Shown one piece after another: positions 48,948-57,067 of a stretch of DNA of 64,000 nucleotides. The notes beneath the pieces are model-generated. The model was not told where the DNA came from. It was given only the letters and a program-made list of their open reading frames with translations, and did no database searches. A program made the translations under genes and the position numbers. This stretch comes from Prevotella sp. (GTDB lineage Bacteria; Bacteroidota; Bacteroidia; Bacteroidales; Bacteroidaceae), in contig JAEEVW010000007.1 of the NCBI GenBank assembly GCA_016291085.1, positions 45,190 through 109,189 of the forward strand, read 5' to 3'. Each line of letters begins with the position of its first letter. The stretch's first letter is position 1.

Positions 48948-50999
48948 TCATTGTTCAAACAATATTTTCAGCATCAGGTTTTGATGCTCCTTGATGTCAT
49001 CAAACATCCATTCTTGACCATCTTTGCGACTTTTAGACTCGTCATTGTCGCGACACATTTGCATCATGATTCTGAATTTCAATGAAGCCACACCAACCTG
49101 CCGTATCTTCTTCGATGGGTCTAGGTAGTGAAGAAGTTTTGCCTTTGGAGTCCAGTCAGAGCCGGAACTATTGGCATCACTGCCTATCATTGCAAAATTC
49201 CCAAAACAGTTTATCTTATTATCATCGATATCATCAATACATTTTTTAACCAATGCCTGTGGATAGTAATGCTCCAATGAACGGCGAGTACGCGAGAAGT
49301 AGAACTGTTTGAATACATCCAGTCCAAAATCTGAACATCCTAAATTATAGAAGAAGGCTTTGCGCCCTTCATCATCTTTCTTCAATTCCCTGCCAGCCAT
49401 ATTGTAGGCATAATAGTTCCAAAGGAGGAAGTCCATATAGTTGAATACAAACAAGGGAATTCCTTTAGTCATGTTACTACCATTACCATAGATAGTGTTA
49501 AATTCGTCGGGGGTAACATTTGAATTGTTGACTTGCAAGTCAATACTCCCATTGTTGACAATGGTTTGGTCAAACGCTCCTGGCTTTGGGGTGTTTATTT
49601 CATTAAGACACTCGCCTACCATATATATATCGGAGAAATACTTCTTAGCCAATTTTATCAAGAAATCACGATATGTGTCTATCGACCTATTCCCAAACAA
49701 GTGGTAGAGAACGTAGAAGAGGTAGTTCTTGCGCTGGCGGGCAGTAAAGGATACCTCAAACATCGATAGCAATTGTACGAGCTCTTCTTCTATCTGTTTG
49801 TCTTCAGACAAATTCTTTGCATATCTGGATTTTCCGTCAATCTGCCAGCGTTGCAATTTCCATGGATTTTCATCTGCAGTTTCTTCTGCATTCGTATGGT
49901 GTATTACGAAATTATCAAGCAGATACCTCAATTGTAAAAGATTGAAGCAGAAACACTTTACGAAAGCCTGCTTAGTATCGTCAGTTACTTCATTGTTACC
50001 TAAGACCTTATCGAACTCATTGATTAATTCCTTATCATCAAGAATAAAATCATTGGGAGAAAAACTGCTCTCACCCATACGGGTTATCTTTAGTACAATA
50101 AGCAAGAAATTGGGGAAATCGATAATTGGCTGAAACCTACTGTTCTTGCTGTCATCATCACTAACCTGCTTTTTGTCAGTCTGATCCTCTGTTGGGTGGA
50201 TTAGATCTCTCAATGAAGATACACCTATTGTGGATTCATTGACTTCTGGCAGAATGTCAAAAGTACCATTATAAAACTTAAAGTCCTTCAGATTGTCCTC
50301 AAATAATGCTTTTACGCTAGCTTTCGTTTGGATGTATGTATTCATCTCGCTGCAAGCATCCCAGATAGCAGCAAACTTAGCCTTGTCAGTCTCGTTAATA
50401 AGAACGTTCATCAACTTTGCTTTCACTATCTCGTGTTTCTCCAATTGCTCACCACGCGAGTTCATCACCTCAAAATAGTGATTCAGGTCAACGTCCTTGG
50501 GAACTCGATAGTGTATGATATGGACGCTATTCAAAAGATAGTTGGCAAACAGCTCCTTTTTTCCATCTTCAACAATTTCCTTTATTGCTTGCGTTGCATT
50601 TTTATATCCGTCTTTGATACCATAGTCACTATGGCTAGTACTGATATTTGGAAGGTTCTTAATCGTTTCGTTCGAATTCTTGCGTGCACGGTAAGTCAAA
50701 TAGTTTCTCACTTCCAGCCCCAACGCTTTTAGTATCAGGTAAAGTGTGGTCAGTCGTTGCTGACCATCTATTACCTCAAACGTATTATCACCCTTGTCGT
50801 AGCTTACAAGCGTTCCTATATAATACGCTTCAGTTTTCTTATCACATGCATCCCAAACATCACGTACCAATGCTGCTATCTCGTCTTTTCCCCAAGCATA
50901 GTTACGCTGGTAGATGGGAATTTCGTATGTGATGTTTTCGTTGCTGTTGAAAACACCATTTATCGACAACTCTTTGAGTGGAAAATTATTATCATTCAT
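48948..50999 (-). CDS. DUF262/DUF1524 (GmrSD-like) protein
   Basis: 683 aa. The DUF262 domain has YQRNYAW at 30-36 and VIDGQQRLTTL (DGQQR 78-82), the ParB/Srx-like nucleotide-binding motif; the C-terminal HNH-like DUF1524 has LEHYYPQAL and CFGNFAMIG near 580-615. GmrSD enzymes are type IV restriction nucleases against modified phage DNA. Starts 3 bp after the upstream DUF262 gene. In the HxxP motif the usual HIYP is HYYP. Confidence 0.92.
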   Translation of the reverse strand: MNDNNFPLKELSINGVFNSNENITYEIPIYQRNYAWGKDEIAALVRDVWDACDKKTEAYYIGTLVSYDKGDNTFEVIDGQQRLTTLYLILKALGLEVRNYLTYRARKNSNETIKNLPNISTSHSDYGIKDGYKNATQAIKEIVEDGKKELFANYLLNSVHIIHYRVPKDVDLNHYFEVMNSRGEQLEKHEIVKAKLMNVLINETDKAKFAAIWDACSEMNTYIQTKASVKALFEDNLKDFKFYNGTFDILPEVNESTIGVSSLRDLIHPTEDQTDKKQVSDDDSKNSRFQPIIDFPNFLLIVLKITRMGESSFSPNDFILDDKELINEFDKVLGNNEVTDDTKQAFVKCFCFNLLQLRYLLDNFVIHHTNAEETADENPWKLQRWQIDGKSRYAKNLSEDKQIEEELVQLLSMFEVSFTARQRKNYLFYVLYHLFGNRSIDTYRDFLIKLAKKYFSDIYMVGECLNEINTPKPGAFDQTIVNNGSIDLQVNNSNVTPDEFNTIYGNGSNMTKGIPLFVFNYMDFLLWNYYAYNMAGRELKKDDEGRKAFFYNLGCSDFGLDVFKQFYFSRTRRSLEHYYPQALVKKCIDDIDDNKINCFGNFAMIGSDANSSGSDWTPKAKLLHYLDPSKKIRQVGVASLKFRIMMQMCRDNDESKSRKDGQEWMFDDIKEHQNLMLKILFEQ

Positions 51000-51002
51000 A
51001 TT

Positions 51003-52532
51003 CTATTCGGTGTAAAAATTGTGCTTGTCGAAATAGTAAAGATAGTATGAAGGGACTTTTATTCCATTTTTATCTATCTCAGCATCCTTAATCGTTCCTG
51101 TCATTGCATTTTTGGCTAAACTTCTACTTGGAAGCGGTTTGATTCTGTCTGCCAATTCACTCAATAATATTGTAGGAGAAGGGGCTTCTGAGATACATTT
51201 GTAGAGATTGAAGGAATTGATAACGTCAGGATTACCCAAGATATATTTCTGAACAGATGCCCACCCAAGACTATAGTATTGGGCACGAAGTGAATAAGCC
51301 CAAACGAAGTCCAATACCAAGAACTGTTCAAAAAGGTCAAGGTCATTCTGTGTGGGTTTGTCTGGACAGAACCTGTCTACATACAGTAATGCCGCCAAGT
51401 CGAATAATTTTCGAGTTATACGATTACCCACTCCGTTACAGTTTCTGGGCAAATCCAATGTCATAACAATCTCATTACCATTAACGAAGTAGCCAACATA
51501 TTTCTCATTATTCTGTATGTCCTTCAATATCTCAAAGTAGTGATGGGTGTAGTCAAAGAATGGCTTTCCTGCTACGATGGGAGCATCCAATTGGAATGGA
51601 TTCAAGTTGTGCATCCCAGAAACGAAGGGCATAGCTGATCTGTTCACCATATCAGCGTATGCGAAGGCACCCTTGAAAAACTGGGCATACGGCGTATTAT
51701 CGCGTTTGCTGACGCCCTTGAACTTGTCAATATTGTGCTCATTAAGTTCCCAGGCATAATTGCCACGCAACCATTCCCTAACACGGAAAAGATATTCTCC
51801 AAAGAAATCTGCCAGTTCGTTCTGCTTCTCATTTTCCCAGCGCTTTACAATTCTCTCTGTCTCTTCAACTCCGACATCGCTCATTTCACGCAGATGATAA
51901 GCCTTCAATAAGTCGTGTGGATAGAGTTTCTTTCCTCGTGCATTTTGGGAGTCGAAAAACTGGAATGCTTCAGAGATATCGTTTGTAATCACGACGATGA
52001 ATTCGCATTGGTTCTTAATATATTCACGCAGGTCTTTCACGTTGCGGTCACTGCGCAACTCTTCCTCTTTCGCCTCAGAGGTAGAATCTTTGGTGTGTGT
52101 ATCTATCATCGCATTCCTTCTCCGCACAAATGCCCTGTAGTTATTGGCCACATTTTGTCGCGTAAAAGGATTATCTGTAACTTGATTCTCTAGAAACTTA
52201 ATATTTTCTTCCAAGAGTGCTGAAAGCAAAAGGGCAAAGGTGGTGACACGTTGCTGACCATCCACAATATTGTAGAAATCATTCTTCGTGTCATGGTGCA
52301 GGATGAGTGTCCCAACACGATAGACCTTCTTATTATCATTCTTCGCTTCGATAATGTCATCAAGCAGTTGAATGGCATTCTTAGCCGTCCACTTATAGGG
52401 ACGTTGATAGTTGGGTATCGCCAACTTGATATCATTGAGAGGATTGCCATTGTTTACTCTCGATATCTTACCTTGCAAAAGCAACTCGCCTACTTTCGCT
52501 ATACCCAGTTGTAAACTTATGTTATTGACCAT
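51003..52532 (-). CDS. DUF262 protein (second GmrS-like)
   Basis: 509 aa. DUF262 with YQRPYKW at 42-48 and DGQQRVTTF (91-99). Downstream it is helical, with no clear HNH motif in the C-terminus. First gene of the three-gene operon; its -7 box is 39 bp upstream. Probably an NTP-dependent regulator or DNA-recognition subunit for the nuclease encoded next. Confidence 0.9.
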   Translation of the reverse strand: MVNNISLQLGIAKVGELLLQGKISRVNNGNPLNDIKLAIPNYQRPYKWTAKNAIQLLDDIIEAKNDNKKVYRVGTLILHHDTKNDFYNIVDGQQRVTTFALLLSALLEENIKFLENQVTDNPFTRQNVANNYRAFVRRRNAMIDTHTKDSTSEAKEEELRSDRNVKDLREYIKNQCEFIVVITNDISEAFQFFDSQNARGKKLYPHDLLKAYHLREMSDVGVEETERIVKRWENEKQNELADFFGEYLFRVREWLRGNYAWELNEHNIDKFKGVSKRDNTPYAQFFKGAFAYADMVNRSAMPFVSGMHNLNPFQLDAPIVAGKPFFDYTHHYFEILKDIQNNEKYVGYFVNGNEIVMTLDLPRNCNGVGNRITRKLFDLAALLYVDRFCPDKPTQNDLDLFEQFLVLDFVWAYSLRAQYYSLGWASVQKYILGNPDVINSFNLYKCISEAPSPTILLSELADRIKPLPSRSLAKNAMTGTIKDAEIDKNGIKVPSYYLYYFDKHNFYTE

Positions 52533-52570
52533 ATTATTGATTGGTATTTATATGCTCTTTAATTCGGACA

Positions 52571-52578
52571 CAAAGATA
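52571..52578 (-). promoter_or_regulatory. -7 box (TATCTTTG) for the DUF262 operon
   Basis: CAAAGATA on the plus strand, 39 bp upstream of the ATG at 52532. Confidence 0.72.
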
Positions 52579-52668
52579 CAAAAACTATTTCAATTGTTGT
52601 TATACTTGTTCGTTATGATAACATCTTTTAGAATTTCTCCCATTTCTGTCCAACATTCTATCCAAACT

Positions 52669-53073
52669 TTAGTATTCTTTCCAGACTTCTGATGAAAACG
52701 TTTTTATTCTCTTTAATATGCTATATTCTGGATGAGGAAAAAGAAGTGCCATCATATAGCAAAGAACCATATCAACGAATAGTCCAATGCGTATTGCAAG
52801 TAAATGCCACATGGTGTAATTATCCTTTCCCTTTTCCAAATAGTCTAAAACAATATGTTTTTCATACCCTGACCTACACCTCCGACATTTGTGGTTTTTG
52901 GCTAATATAGTTGGAAATTCTACCAAAGCATTTTCATCATAGTATCTGGCTCTAAAAACCTTATACGTCATGAAATCACCAAGATATTCAACATAGTCAT
53001 AACCTCCTTCTACGAAATAGGTTTCAATGCCGCTGGGGACATCTTGAGATTTATGAATAGTCTCTCTTTCCAT
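52669..53073 (-). CDS. Small unknown protein with CxxC and transmembrane segment
   Basis: 134 aa. KCRRCRSGYEKH near residue 62 holds a CxxC pair, and LLAIRIGLFVDMVLCYMMALLF (about 90-111) is a transmembrane or strongly hydrophobic helix. No family recognised. The last gene of the HIRAN operon. An 11-bp inverted repeat (AGCCATCTTGG) lies just upstream. Confidence 0.65.
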   Translation of the reverse strand: MERETIHKSQDVPSGIETYFVEGGYDYVEYLGDFMTYKVFRARYYDENALVEFPTILAKNHKCRRCRSGYEKHIVLDYLEKGKDNYTMWHLLAIRIGLFVDMVLCYMMALLFPHPEYSILKRIKTFSSEVWKEY

Positions 53074-53086
53074 TGTTTTCTTATAA

Positions 53087-53183
53087 AGCCATCTTGGCTG
53101 GCAGCCGCGTTATCCTCTTGGGAATCGCCCGACTTCTCCACGAATATAGCTACTCGTTTCTCTAATCCACCACCAAGATGGCT
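53087..53183. repeat. Inverted repeat AGCCATCTTGG / CCAAGATGGCT
   Basis: Arms at 53087-53097 and 53173-53183, 75 bp apart, in a spacer without a supported gene. Possible remnant or RNA hairpin. Confidence 0.55.
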
Positions 53184-53188
53184 GTTGC

Positions 53189-53392
53189 TCAATAATTCTC
53201 ATACTTTTCTTCAGAAATAAACGCATTCAGTATTTCTGCACGTTCAAACCAGTTGTCATCAAAAGGGACCTCCTTTTCCTTCATCCCTTTCCGTTTGCCA
53301 TACAACACAAGTTTCCCAGCCTTCGTGTCAATGCGAAACGCCACCTTTGACACAGGATCAAGCAGGCATGGTGTCACTTTCATCTTTGCCAT
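53189..53392 (-). CDS. Small unknown protein
   Basis: 67 aa from ATG 53392 (MAKMKVTPCLLDP). It contains AFRIDTKAGKLVLYGKRKGMKEKEV, mostly beta strands with a basic stretch. It overlaps the 3' end of the 341-aa gene by 35 bp, so translation is probably coupled. No family recognised. Confidence 0.65.
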   Translation of the reverse strand: MAKMKVTPCLLDPVSKVAFRIDTKAGKLVLYGKRKGMKEKEVPFDDNWFERAEILNAFISEEKYENY

Positions 53393-54383
53393 AGTTAAAT
53401 TCGTCGTTAAAGTCAACGCCCAAGACCCCTCTTATTTCATCATCAACCTCTTCATCAGTCATACTGTCAATATCCTTCTGAAATTCATTTTTTAAAAGCC
53501 ATATGGCATCATCTCGGTCTTTGACAATCACCGACATGTATTTCACTTTCTCTATAAGTTGCTTCAAGTTCATGTACCCTTCTTCAAAAGATGTGTACTT
53601 GAAGTAAAGCCAGTCACTTCCTTTTATAAAGTCGTGGTTTTCATTAACGAAACTTGTGGTTTCTTGGAGTTTGTTCCTAATATTCTTTGTTTCAGGCATA
53701 TAGGTAAGCCCATAATACAACATTCTATTCTCCATCTGTATACGGACGGCAATAGCATCGGGTATGTTTTGACAATCCACACTGATACCGGTGTAAATAG
53801 TATTGGTAGGACGAATATCTTCACACTTATTCCATCTGGGGAAGTCTTTTGATAACTGCGCACTCCATTCCTGCATAATGTCACAGGCATATTTTGTCCT
53901 CATGTGTTCCAAATGGCTGACGCAATCACTTATTTCTTTCAGTCTGCCGTTTATCATTTCAATATTGAAGCCCTTATTGTCTTCTTTTAGCCCAAGTTTT
54001 TTGCTGATATAATCCTCAACGTAACGATTCTCTTCCATACCTTTCTTGTCCCTTGTTTGTTCAATACCATGATGTAACTCATGCACATCTTCGACCATGC
54101 AGGCCTTTGCACGATTAATCACTGTTGTCTCATCATACGGTGCCCCCATCGTCCAATACTTGTAGTCATCAATATAGAGATAGGGATTGTTATACTTCCC
54201 CCAACGCTCCTTCACACCAAAGCGTCGCTGCATATCCACGAAGTACACAAACTCCTCGTCAGTCAGCGGACACTTGTCCCTCACAATATACTCATGGGGA
54301 GCAAATGGCATTGTCTTGGCGAACTTCCATTGGCAGCGAGCTATCATGTTGCGCAGCTTGTCGTAGTTCAATTCGTTATTCAT
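53358..54383 (-). CDS. Unknown island protein (341 aa)
   Basis: 341 aa from ATG 54383. The opening NYDKLRNMIARCQWKFAKTMPFAPHEYIVRD with DEEFVYFVDMQRRFGV and NPYLYIDDYKYWTMG resembles an uncharacterised domain I have seen in Bacteroidales restriction or modification contexts (memory, not searched). C-terminus is helical and acidic. It follows the 209-aa gene by 32 bp. Confidence 0.78.
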   Translation of the reverse strand: MNNELNYDKLRNMIARCQWKFAKTMPFAPHEYIVRDKCPLTDEEFVYFVDMQRRFGVKERWGKYNNPYLYIDDYKYWTMGAPYDETTVINRAKACMVEDVHELHHGIEQTRDKKGMEENRYVEDYISKKLGLKEDNKGFNIEMINGRLKEISDCVSHLEHMRTKYACDIMQEWSAQLSKDFPRWNKCEDIRPTNTIYTGISVDCQNIPDAIAVRIQMENRMLYYGLTYMPETKNIRNKLQETTSFVNENHDFIKGSDWLYFKYTSFEEGYMNLKQLIEKVKYMSVIVKDRDDAIWLLKNEFQKDIDSMTDEEVDDEIRGVLGVDFNDEFNYGKDESDTMPA

Positions 54384-54415
54384 CACTTTGGGTATTTTGG
54401 CTACAAAAATCGTGA

Positions 54416-55045
54416 TTATTTCTCAGATTCAAACATTTCTGGATGATGCTCTAAGTTATACTTATGCACATCAACCCAGTTGCCATTCTCATCCTGCATC
54501 TCATATGGAATGTCTTTGGAAACTTCATCAAAGAGTTCGAAAAGCCATGTGAAAGGTATATATTTATCTTCATTGTCACTAACAATCCACTCAAACCGTT
54601 TTCTAGAGCCACTCTTAATGAAGATCTGTGATTCCCCACTATCCCAAACATATTTGAGATCTTTGGGCCTAAAAGAAAACATCTCGTTTACAGATATTGG
54701 ATCTATTTTTTTACTCCCCATCTTTACAAACGATACGGAGGGATGAAGAACATCGTCATAATTTCTATCGTATATTAAACGACTAAATTCTATAATGTGA
54801 GAATTCATATCATACAAGAATACTATTTTTACTGGTCGATATATTTCCCAACCGAAATGTCCGTCTACATAAGCAAAGAAATAATATGGCAGATCAGACA
54901 ATATATAATATGGATGCCTTCTGAAGAAATCTCTCTCCAAAGCTTTCGCATACCATGCGTCGTCATCATCCCACTTTCGTTTTCTGAGTCGCTCAAGTGT
55001 CTTTGTCTTCTTTGTTGAAAACTTCTTTCTTCGTGTTCTATTCAT
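54416..55045 (-). CDS. Unknown island protein (209 aa)
   Basis: 209 aa. Very basic N-terminus (MNRTRRKKFSTKKTKTLERLRKRK), then a mixed domain with aromatic-rich strands (YYFFAYVDGHFGWEIYRPVKIVFLYD). It overlaps the HIRAN gene by 4 bp, so the two are coupled. No family recognised. Confidence 0.75.
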   Translation of the reverse strand: MNRTRRKKFSTKKTKTLERLRKRKWDDDDAWYAKALERDFFRRHPYYILSDLPYYFFAYVDGHFGWEIYRPVKIVFLYDMNSHIIEFSRLIYDRNYDDVLHPSVSFVKMGSKKIDPISVNEMFSFRPKDLKYVWDSGESQIFIKSGSRKRFEWIVSDNEDKYIPFTWLFELFDEVSKDIPYEMQDENGNWVDVHKYNLEHHPEMFESEK

Positions 55046-55407
55046 ACGCGTCCCTCCTCGTTGTTCTTGTTTCTAACTATTCGTATGGTAAGATGCACTT
55101 GATTCTCAGGATGCGTCGTCTCGTTGATCCTGCTGATGCGACACTCGAAGATGTCCGTCCATCCCATTTCCAGAATCGAGGCAATTGTCTCGTTGTCAGC
55201 ACGAGGGATGTAACCAATGGTATAATCCTCACCGTCTTCTTCGTTGTGATACGCAACTGCAACAGCATCTCTGTCGTGTCGGTTATCAAGGTCGCGTTCT
55301 AGTTTTAGCACCGTCCCAACCTTCAGCTTGTCCCATACCTCATCAGCATCGTGGTACTGACGACCTGCCAGATGGCAATCCATAAAATACAATTTCTTTG
55401 CAACCAT
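55042..55407 (-). CDS. HIRAN domain protein
   Basis: 121 aa, a stand-alone HIRAN domain: HLAGRQYHD, GTVLKLERDLDNRHDRDAVAVAY and IGYIPRADNETIASIL match the consensus. HIRAN domains bind DNA 3' ends in helicases such as HLTF. First gene of an island operon with its own promoter. Partner proteins (209 aa, 341 aa) are unknown. Confidence 0.92.
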   Translation of the reverse strand: MVAKKLYFMDCHLAGRQYHDADEVWDKLKVGTVLKLERDLDNRHDRDAVAVAYHNEEDGEDYTIGYIPRADNETIASILEMGWTDIFECRISRINETTHPENQVHLTIRIVRNKNNEEGRV

Positions 55408-55449
55408 AACTTCATTTTATTAATAGTTCAACATTCATGTTATCGGTTG

Positions 55450-55457
55450 CAAAGATA
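55450..55457 (-). promoter_or_regulatory. -7 box (TATCTTTG) for the HIRAN operon
   Basis: CAAAGATA on the plus strand, 43 bp upstream of the HIRAN ATG. Confidence 0.72.
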
Positions 55458-55499
55458 GATGCACATTGTTTCAAATCATGGAACAATCTCGGACTTTTT

Positions 55500-56405
55500 T
55501 CATTTTTCGTATCGTCTGAGAGCATTTTTATGCCATTCGATGATTTCATCTGCCAAAGATTGTGGCTCCAGGATTTCTATCCATTGCCCACGAGACATGA
55601 GTTGGGCTTTGAAATCGGCAGTGGGCTTTAGGTTCAATTCAAAGTCAGAATACTCTTCTGTAGTATTGATTTCTCGCTGGCTATGATGCAGCGGCAAATC
55701 ACGAAGATAGTAAGGTTCATAGCCGTATGCCCTCAACACTATGCGTTGACTTTCTATTTTGTCATCTACTACAATACCATAACTTTCGCTGAAGAATTCT
55801 GTTGCTTCAAAGTTCTCATCCATCTTGAACTTCGTGTCAAGCAGTTCCACCTTCTCAATGCGGTCAAAAGAGTAGACACTTTTCAAGCCGCTTTCGAAAC
55901 TGGCAACAAGATACCATCGCTGATGGAACAACTTCACGCAATAGGGAGCCAACGTATAAGTGCCATTGTCTGGAGAGCCATAGCGGCGATAGGTCAGGGA
56001 TATCATACAACTCTCTTTCATCGCCTTGATAACCTGCTGAAGCTTCTCGCCACCAGAAGGCACGTGTTCCAACAGAATACGGTTGTGCAGGCTCTGGCTT
56101 TCCTCCACCATATTGCCTACACTCAGCGTAGAAAGCATCCAGTTTTGAACAGAATCCTCACGAAGCACGTATTCATTACCTATATAATACTTGTTGCCGT
56201 TCTTCTTGTCGCACTCGATATAGATGCCAAAGATGTCCTCGATGGCGCACTTGTGGCGATAGAACGTAGTGCGTGCCATCTCCACACCCTCGCTCATATC
56301 CGTCTTAAGCCATTGCTCATTAATCTCAGCAAAAGTGATGGCCTTGGCATGATAGATGGTATTCACCAGCCAGATGTATTCCTTGAACTTTGTATATGTT
56401 GTCAT
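55500..56405 (-). CDS. WYL domain transcriptional regulator
   Basis: 301 aa from ATG 56405 (MTTYTKFKEYIWL); a longer TTG frame overlaps the promoter. N-terminal winged HTH (to about 90), WYL domain (about 125-200; LTYRRYGSPDNGTYTLAPYCVKLFHQRWYLVA), and a C-terminal WCX-like extension. WYL regulators (CapW, BrxR) control phage defence systems and bind nucleic-acid ligands. It is the upstream-most gene of the island and the probable controller. Confidence 0.9.
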   Translation of the reverse strand: MTTYTKFKEYIWLVNTIYHAKAITFAEINEQWLKTDMSEGVEMARTTFYRHKCAIEDIFGIYIECDKKNGNKYYIGNEYVLREDSVQNWMLSTLSVGNMVEESQSLHNRILLEHVPSGGEKLQQVIKAMKESCMISLTYRRYGSPDNGTYTLAPYCVKLFHQRWYLVASFESGLKSVYSFDRIEKVELLDTKFKMDENFEATEFFSESYGIVVDDKIESQRIVLRAYGYEPYYLRDLPLHHSQREINTTEEYSDFELNLKPTADFKAQLMSRGQWIEILEPQSLADEIIEWHKNALRRYEK

Positions 56406-56423
56406 ACTTCGGTTTTTATTTGG

Positions 56424-56431
56424 CAAATATA
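56424..56431 (-). promoter_or_regulatory. -7 box (TATATTTG) for the WYL gene
   Basis: CAAATATA on the plus strand, 18 bp upstream of ATG 56405; supports this start. Confidence 0.7.
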
Positions 56432-56594
56432 CAACTTTTTCTTAAGACCAGGTCCATTCATCTCCTTTTTTACACATCTTTTAATAGATAAGCATCTGTT
56501 TGAGCCTGCACGAGTCAGGAAAAAGGTACAGTGAAATTGGGTAAAAGGTACGATTAAACAGGGAGAAAGGTGCTGAGTAGCTAGATTCGACCGT
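56432..56594. other. Gene-free stretch upstream of the WYL gene
   Basis: AT-rich, with GGTAC/AAAGGT-like short repeats (AAAAAGGTACAGTG, AAAAGGTACGATT, AGAAAGGTGCTG) near 56520-56572. Nothing else recognised. Confidence 0.5.
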
Positions 56595-56659
56595 CCGCCC
56601 TTATCAATGCGGGCGGGCGCCCATACACTTGTCAGCGAGCGCCCTTATATCTACGGGCG
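56595..56659. repeat. Two related GC-rich stem-loops
   Basis: CCGCCC-TTATCAATGC-GGGCGG (56595-56616) and CGCCC-TTATATCTAC-GGGCG (56640-56659): equal 10-nt loops starting TTAT. REP-like element. Confidence 0.65.
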
Positions 56660-56705
56660 TACGCAGGATTCCGATTTTTGAACACAAGAGGTTGTTTGCC
56701 TTCTC

Positions 56706-56958
56706 TCTCTACGACCTATCTTCTCTCTTTAACGAATCTTCTCCGAGCCATCTCCGATGGTATAAGCTTGGCCTATGCTCCGTCTACGCTACGCCTATGC
56801 TACGATATAGCTTGGATATCCCTACGATAGCGCTACACTATCCGCACGATAGCCCACTGTTATACGAAGTAGCCTTTCCCCCTTCCATCTCCCTTCCATG
56901 TCCCTTCCATCTCCCTTCCACCTCCCTTGCTACCCCCTTGCTACTGTCTTGCTACAAA
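56706..56958. repeat. Array of 23 degenerate 11-bp units
   Basis: From 56706 the sequence divides into consecutive 11-mers without slip, e.g. CCTATGCTCCG, TCTACGCTACG, CCTATGCTACG, then CTTCCATCTCC, CTTCCATGTCC, CTTCCATCTCC, CTTCCACCTCC, CTTGCTACCCC. Ends at the operator of the carrier operon. Confidence 0.85.
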
Positions 56959-57029
56959 ATACCATGAGTGTGGTATGACGAATGCCATGAAAAGGCGATT
57001 GTGGTATTTCCCAAAAGGCAGTAATTTTG
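56959..57029 (+). promoter_or_regulatory. Promoter/operator block of the carrier operon
   Basis: ATACCATGAGTGTGGTATG (inverted repeat ATACCA/TGGTAT), ATGCCAT, GGCGATTGTG and -7 box TAATTTTG (57022-57029). Homologous to the block before the dsrE-type gene. Confidence 0.8.
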
Positions 57030-57050
57030 CAGCGTGATTTCAATATCAAA

Positions 57051-57063
57051 TTTAAACCGACAA
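57051..57063 (+). promoter_or_regulatory. Leader motif before the ThiS-like gene
   Basis: TTTAAACCGACAA, 4 bp before the ATG; shared with the dsrE leader and complementary to the terminator loop at 58646-58658. Confidence 0.65.
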
Positions 57064-57067
57064 AGAT

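Noticed and set aside
53010..53192. 60-aa minus-strand ORF between two island genes
   Set aside because: Starts at TTG, overlaps the 134-aa gene in another frame and spans one arm of an inverted repeat.
56629..56967. 112-aa plus-strand ORF
   Set aside because: It lies over the 11-bp array and changes unit composition with the repeat; no start signal, no resemblance to a protein family.
46268..57031. Invertible island flanked by inverted repeats
   Set aside because: The flanking 73-bp blocks are only about two-thirds identical and end in promoters; no recombinase gene is present, so divergent promoters are a better explanation.
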